Below, piece after piece: positions 58,834 through 64,000 of a DNA stretch of 64,000 bases. Under the pieces are notes generated by a model. The model did not search any database, was not told the DNA's origin, and was given only the letters and a program-made list of their open reading frames with translations. A program made the translations under genes and the position numbers. Location: NCBI RefSeq assembly GCF_048544455.1, contig NC_133534.1, forward strand, positions 120,738,269 through 120,802,268, read 5' to 3'. The stretch's first letter is position 1. Each line of letters begins with the position of its first letter. This stretch comes from Silene latifolia (Eukaryota; Streptophyta; Magnoliopsida; Caryophyllales; Caryophyllaceae).

Positions 58834-60672
58834 TGATGGGGTGCTGTCGTCGGGTCACATCCAATCAAACACATTTATAATACTCAACATACAACTAGTT
58901 AGTGGTAAGTCGAGGCCGATCCATGGGTTAATGGTTACTCAATTCATTCAATCTAATTACGGTTGTGCTTGGGGTTGTAACAATTATAATGAGTTGATGA
59001 TTCTAAACTAGTGAAAGTAACAAAGTAAAGCAAACAATGAACTAGGAAATGTAAACAAATGCCTAGAAGCACTAGGATGTAATGGGTTCATAAGGGATTC
59101 ATGGGAGTTGAACATACAAACATGTTTCCTACTAGATGCAAGCAATTATTGTTATGATGGATCGAGTTGGTTTATATCTTACAATCCTAGGAAGGTTTGG
59201 GTCCCGGAGCCGAATCAATTAGATTGTACAACACCTACAAGTCGACTTAATCCTCCCTATCCAACTATATGCATGGTCTAATGAGACTCGAGTTGGTTTA
59301 TGTCTTACAAGTCTCATTGAAAAGATAAGTGATGATTGTAAATGCAAGGATTCATAGGCTTAGCATTTCATTAAACATAACATGTGCATAAGTTGAAATC
59401 ACAACAAGCAAGCAAATTAATTATGGAAGCATATTAGATTAAGCATGAATCATTCCCCATGTTTATTTCCATTAATTACCATTAATCCTAGCTAAGTAAC
59501 TACTCACTCATGATCAAATTTAACATGTTAATAAGGTTGTCAATCATACTAACAAAGTCAAACATGATGAACAAGTAAGAAAGATTAACAATTATTAAAA
59601 CAAGGATTAAGAGAATTATACCTATGGAGATTCCAAAATAATAATGCAAAGAATAATAGAAGAACTTGATGATTGATGGAAGGTTGTCAATCTCCCAATA
59701 AACCCAATAATCTTCTAATTACCCAATAATAAACTTGAATTACTCAATAATAAACTTGAAAAATGATTAAAGAAAAGATTAATGTGTAATTTGTGGAAAG
59801 ATTAAATGATAATCTATTCTAATCTACTCCTAATCTAATCTAAAGAAGGATTGAATTAACCTAATGAAAACTTCATTGTTTGATTATTACAAATGGGGTA
59901 TATATAGTAGAGCATCATTAGGTTAAGCAAGGGTAAAATAGTAATTACACTTTTGAGTTTTAAGCAGGGAAACGCCGGTATTTTTCGAAGGATGGGCATC
60001 TTTCATTGAGGCTTGAAGAAGACGAAATTGTGCTGCCTTGGAATCCGGGCGTCTTAGGCATGAAGACGGGCGGATTGTGGTTCACGTAGCAAGGAAAAGT
60101 TTCCTGTCCAGAAATACGCCCGTCCCGAGCGAAATATGGGCGTCCTGGGGTTCAACCCGAGCGGGTAGAATTTGACCCGAGCGGGTTGAGCTGTATCCTG
60201 CTTCACTTGAGCCCGGATTGTAAAACGGACGTCATTTTCTCATCCGGACTCCTATTGGAGTGATTCAAAAGCCTAGATCACTTTATTTTTTGACGTTGTT
60301 CCATCTAGCATACTTTCAGAGCCAAAGGATCAACTCTTGATTTGGGTTCCGAGCAATTTCTTCATGTAATGCCTTCCCTCTCGTCATTCTTACTTTTAAC
60401 CCTTTGATCCTTCTATATACACTTTATTCCTACATACTTGGCCATCATTCTTGCCTCCTCTTCATACTAGTCCATCTAATATCATCAATAAGCTTCCAAA
60501 TATGCACGAAAGATGGGAATTTCCGCCTTATTATCCCCTTTTCTACAAAACATATGAAATGCGATAGAAAAGCAAATAGGAAGGTTTTGACGGATAAAAT
60601 GGCCATGAAATGTTATAATAGTATGCAAAATAGGCTCAATTAGGGGACTAAATGTGCGCAAAAAATGTTCAC
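58834..60672 (-). repeat. Athila-like LTR D
   Basis: Starts TGATGGGGTGCTGTCG and ends ...TTCACATCA. TATATATA box (minus) at 59899-59906, dyad array at about 59976-60235. It is followed on its right by a polypurine-type tract (GGTTTGGGGATATT on the minus strand), so it is the 3' LTR of a minus-strand element whose body lies to the right. Confidence 0.85.
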
Positions 60673-62712
60673 ATCAAATATCCCCAAACCGAACCTTTAC
60701 TCGTCCCGAGTAAAGAGGTGACAAAAACTAGACCTTTATTTAAACTATCCTAATAATATAGCCGATATGAGACAATTAGCGGGTCTCACAACGCCCCTTC
60801 AACTCACAACAAGACAACCATAAGGTAGGATGCCTTCTTGCAAGGCAAGGTGGGTCTTGCCAAAATGGCGACACATCCAAACATTAAGCACACAAAATAA
60901 GTAATGGATGCATCTACAAAAGAATAGCCACTTTCCTCATCTAAGTGGCGGAAATTATCTACAAGGGAAGCAATTCAAGGGTACACACTCCTTCATAGAT
61001 GCAATTTCTTCAAACTACTAAGCCTAGAAGGATACCAATAAATCACCTCCAAGTTGTGTCAAGCTAGGGTACCTTTGTCCTCAATCGTTAAATGCTTTTG
61101 TCAAGAGTAGACTCCCTATGGTGTTAGAAATACTGGAGGATCGCGGAATTTCCCCTCTTGCCTAGACAAGAAGAAGGGTCGTCCCCTCTCTACCATGCAC
61201 AAAAATGGATACGATGGATAAAGGGATCGATAGAATTTGAGTTTCATTTGGGAGTTTGCTTTTGTTTTTGTTTCCCCCCCCCCCCCCAATTTCTTGTGGC
61301 ATATAACATTTGAGAACACTTTCTTGCCATTTCTTTTTGTTTTTTGGCATTTCAATACTTGACAACTTTCAAGTTTTCTTTGCATTTCTTTTGAACATTT
61401 TCAAAGTCACCCCATATATAGTGAGGGTGGCTTATATTTGAAGCTTTAGGAGTTCTATTTTTGCTCCTCTTTTCATTTGATGCATTTTTGCAAACTTTCT
61501 TTCACTTTTCATTTTATTGAACTCAAATTTATTTCTTTTTGTGCCCATTCCCTTTTGTTGACAAAAATGTGGTAGAACATGGATGATGGATGGATGGATG
61601 CATGGTTTCAAGGGTCACCTTGGAATAAACGGTAGCCAAGGAGTTATCACACCACAAGGTACTCTTGACTAGGCCTTAAACCATGGGTCAAAGGATACTA
61701 GCATGACACATCCTAGGGTGTTTTACAAGTATTCTAAAAAGCAAAGTCTTAAGAAAAAAAAGCATCTACTAGGGCCTATATACACTTGTCAAGCTTCCCA
61801 AGTAGATGGTTTCGCAAAATTTTTCTAACATGCAACTACATGCCATGATGCAACTAGCATATAAACATCCTAATGCATATGCTTCTACCAACTAGTATGC
61901 CAAATAAAGTAAATGCAACTCCTAACAACAGATAGATACACAAACCGCAACAACAAAATACACCACATCCTCCTTGACATGTAAGCCCATCCTCCTCATA
62001 TGAATAATGAAAAGGAAATGGAAGGGAAATAGAGATTAGAGCGATCATACCAAGCGGTCTTCATTTTCCCTTGCTAATGCCTCAAATGTAGTGTTGTATG
62101 TATGTGAGAAGAGAACAAAAGCACAAGTATATACAATTCTACACTACTAAATTAAAGAACATGTTTTTGGTTTTTCAAATCTTCAATTTTTTATGGATTT
62201 TTGTTTTATGAAATTAAAAGACATATTTTTTTGATTTTTCGAAATTTTTCAATTTTTATCATTTTTGGAATATAAAATCCCATCCCCACTTTATTTTGGA
62301 CATTGTCCTCAATGTACATGTAGGAGTAGGAATGAAACAAGAAATACATGTTTTTGGATTTTTTTTTTTTTTTTTTGAAATAAAGTACAAATGCAATGAT
62401 ATGATATGAATGAATGCATGATCTAACTAAATGCAATTCTATATGATATATATAACAAATGAATGCAATCTAAACTATATTATATGATGCATGATTTCTA
62501 ATAAACTATGGTCACCTATGATCAAACCTCCCCAAACCGATTTAAACACTATTTCTAGTGTAGAAATGAAAAGGTTTGGCCATTAGTGACTATGTATGAA
62601 TTCTAGTCTATATGCAACTATCTACATGAATCATGTGAGATATATTACAATGCAACTATACTATATAAACTAACTCATGGAAATGCAATATGAAATATAA
62701 TACAAATGCAAG
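60673..62712 (-). other. 3' non-coding region of another minus-strand Athila-like element
   Basis: Colinear with 17062-18990, including the conserved blocks near 61130-61230 and 62280-62320 and a C homopolymer at 61266-61288. No gene is supported. It is cut at 62712 by the next LTR. Confidence 0.72.
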
Positions 62713-64000
62713 TGACACGCCTGTCGTTGACCTGTCAAAAATAAAACCTAACGGTCTCAACTAAATATGTAGTAGAGGCAGTCGAGTATCGAATCCTCAG
62801 GGAGGTAATGCAACTACAGCTGTCTATCTCTAATCCTATGGTAACAATGGGGTTGATTGAATTTTTGGTTCTAAACTACGGAGTTGAAAGAAGAGAAATA
62901 AGGCAGAGAGCAGTGAAGCAAGAAATATGAATTAACTATCAATAAGAGGGAGACATGTCGGGAACTCGGTTCACTACGGTAGATCAACAACTTAGCAGTA
63001 AATGATTCAGACGAACTAATGCGAGACGGATATTAGAAGGTCCTTTCGGTCCACTTCCCACCCTAAAATACCACTAACTTAACTTTCGTCCTCATTAGGG
63101 CGATCTCATCGTTTATAGCAGGCCTATTTAATCCAATCTTTCGATCCAGGACTAATTGTAGCCAGTTTAATGGGTGACATAGAAGCGTGCACTCAACTAG
63201 GTCGGTGATTACAGTTATATTGCTATAGTGACAGAGTCTCTTATATCAATTCGTCTAATTCATTCACTACGTCGTCATTATTCTACCACAGATCCCCTAA
63301 TCCCAACATGAGGGGAGATTAGCTACTCATACTAGTAATTAATCTAACAGCACATAAAATCCCAGCAGAAGACATAACGGAATAATAATAAAGCGCGATG
63401 ATAGAAATTAGGGCAAGTAAGAATAAATGCATAAACAATAATTAAAGGCAACAAGAAGGTTAATTATTATTAAGAAAAGGAGGAGATTACAATCTGAGCA
63501 ATCCGGCGTAAAGAACGACGAATCCGAGTGCAATAATCCCAAGGTGAAAAACAACGTAAAAGTCACAGTAGTTCTTCTAATATGAATGATAGTAAAAGAG
63601 ATAGTCTAAGAGTAAAAAGGGATGCCTAATTAACCTAGTAATCCTTGGTTAAATAGGAAAAGTCTAAGTGTTTATGCGGAAGTACTAAAACACGGCTAAT
63701 TAAAGCCCACAGCGTCAAAAAGCCTCTCGATCGAGTAGATTAGACTACTCGATCGACCATCAGCTCAGGGGAAACTCCTCGATCGACCTTCAGGGAACTC
63801 GATCGAGGACTGGTCATGTGTGGATCACTCGATCGAGTAAGCAGTAGCTCGATCGAGTCTTGGGAAGCTTAGGAATCACTCGATAGACCACCAAACAGCT
63901 CGATAGACCACCTGGGTCTTCAATTCAGCTCACGTCTTCACCAAAATGCCTCGTAAAGCGTGCAACGACACTTCTAAGTGCAACATCTCACTCTGGGATG
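62713..64000. repeat. LTR E, start of another LTR element (runs off window)
   Basis: Begins TGACACGCCTGTCG. The early part has the same layout as the Athila-like LTRs (a GTCGAGTATCGAATCCTCAGGGA segment comparable to GTCGAGGTCGATCCATGGGA). At 63724-63910 lies an array of about eight CTCGATCGAG-type palindromes. The far end and internal region are outside the window. Confidence 0.6.
63724..63910. repeat. CTCGATCGAG palindrome array
   Basis: Eight or so copies, four perfect CTCGATCGAG and others decayed to CTCGATCGAC or CTCGATAGAC, spaced 15-35 bases apart. It occupies the same part of the LTR as the dyad arrays in the other Athila-like LTRs. Confidence 0.85.

Noticed and set aside
61116..61385. 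Similar short minus-strand frames at 51888-52103 and 61116-61385
   Set aside because: They lie in the conserved 3' non-coding region, include homopolymers and change frame between copies, so nucleotide rather than protein conservation.

Overview
This is a plant nuclear genome window made almost entirely of transposable elements nested in one another. I found no host gene, tRNA, rRNA, CRISPR array or bacterial feature. The evidence for a flowering plant is Athila-type Ty3/gypsy elements primed by tRNA-Asp, a Tat-lineage gypsy element with a second RNase H, a Copia element primed by initiator tRNA-Met, and a CACTA (En/Spm) transposon with TNP2 and a TNPA/ULP1-type gene. Caryophyllales is a guess only.

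Layout. (1) 1-4106 (minus): internal part of an Athila-like element (copy 1; gag-protease and the start of a second ORF). (2) 4114-17061: its LTR (LTR A), split at 5296-16520 by an 11.2 kb CACTA element with perfect CACTACTACA ends and a GAT target duplication. (3) 17062-33557 (minus): a second internal unit of the same family (copy 2), giving a tandem internal-LTR-internal-LTR array. Its gag is split by an 8.8 kb Copia gag-only element (23409-32182, duplication GGTTT). (4) 33565-33888: the remnant LTR of copy 2. (5) 33894-50039: a gypsy-type solo LTR (duplication GATGT), itself split by a 12.8 kb Tat-lineage gypsy element (34784-47617, duplication GCACC). (6) 50045-54250: three Athila-like LTR fragments, the last inverted. 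(7) 54270-58833 (plus): a compact non-autonomous Athila-like element with an intact ORF1 and a nearly intact ORF2. (8) 58834-62712: an LTR and 3' region of another minus-strand Athila-like element. (9) 62713-64000: start of another LTR.

How the pieces work together. The Athila-like units carry gag/protease-type and ATHILA-type ORFs but no reverse transcriptase or integrase, so they would depend on enzymes supplied in trans. Their LTRs carry arrays of dyad-symmetric CpG-rich 14-mers at a constant distance upstream of the TATA box. The same arrays recur inside the elements, just upstream of a TATA-like box and ORF2, which points to a second internal promoter. The CACTA element has a TNP2 frame with seven stops and no frameshift, a TNPA-like gene fused to a ULP1-like protease domain through a five-fold tandemly duplicated exon, an internal copy of its subterminal repeat cluster in front of that gene, and on the opposite strand an XS-like (SGS3/FDM-type) RNA-silencing domain fragment.

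Most promising leads: the combinatorial dyad arrays with a second promoter, the captured XS-like domain, and the exon-duplicated TNPA-ULP1 gene. All domain names come from reading motifs by eye; no database search was run.
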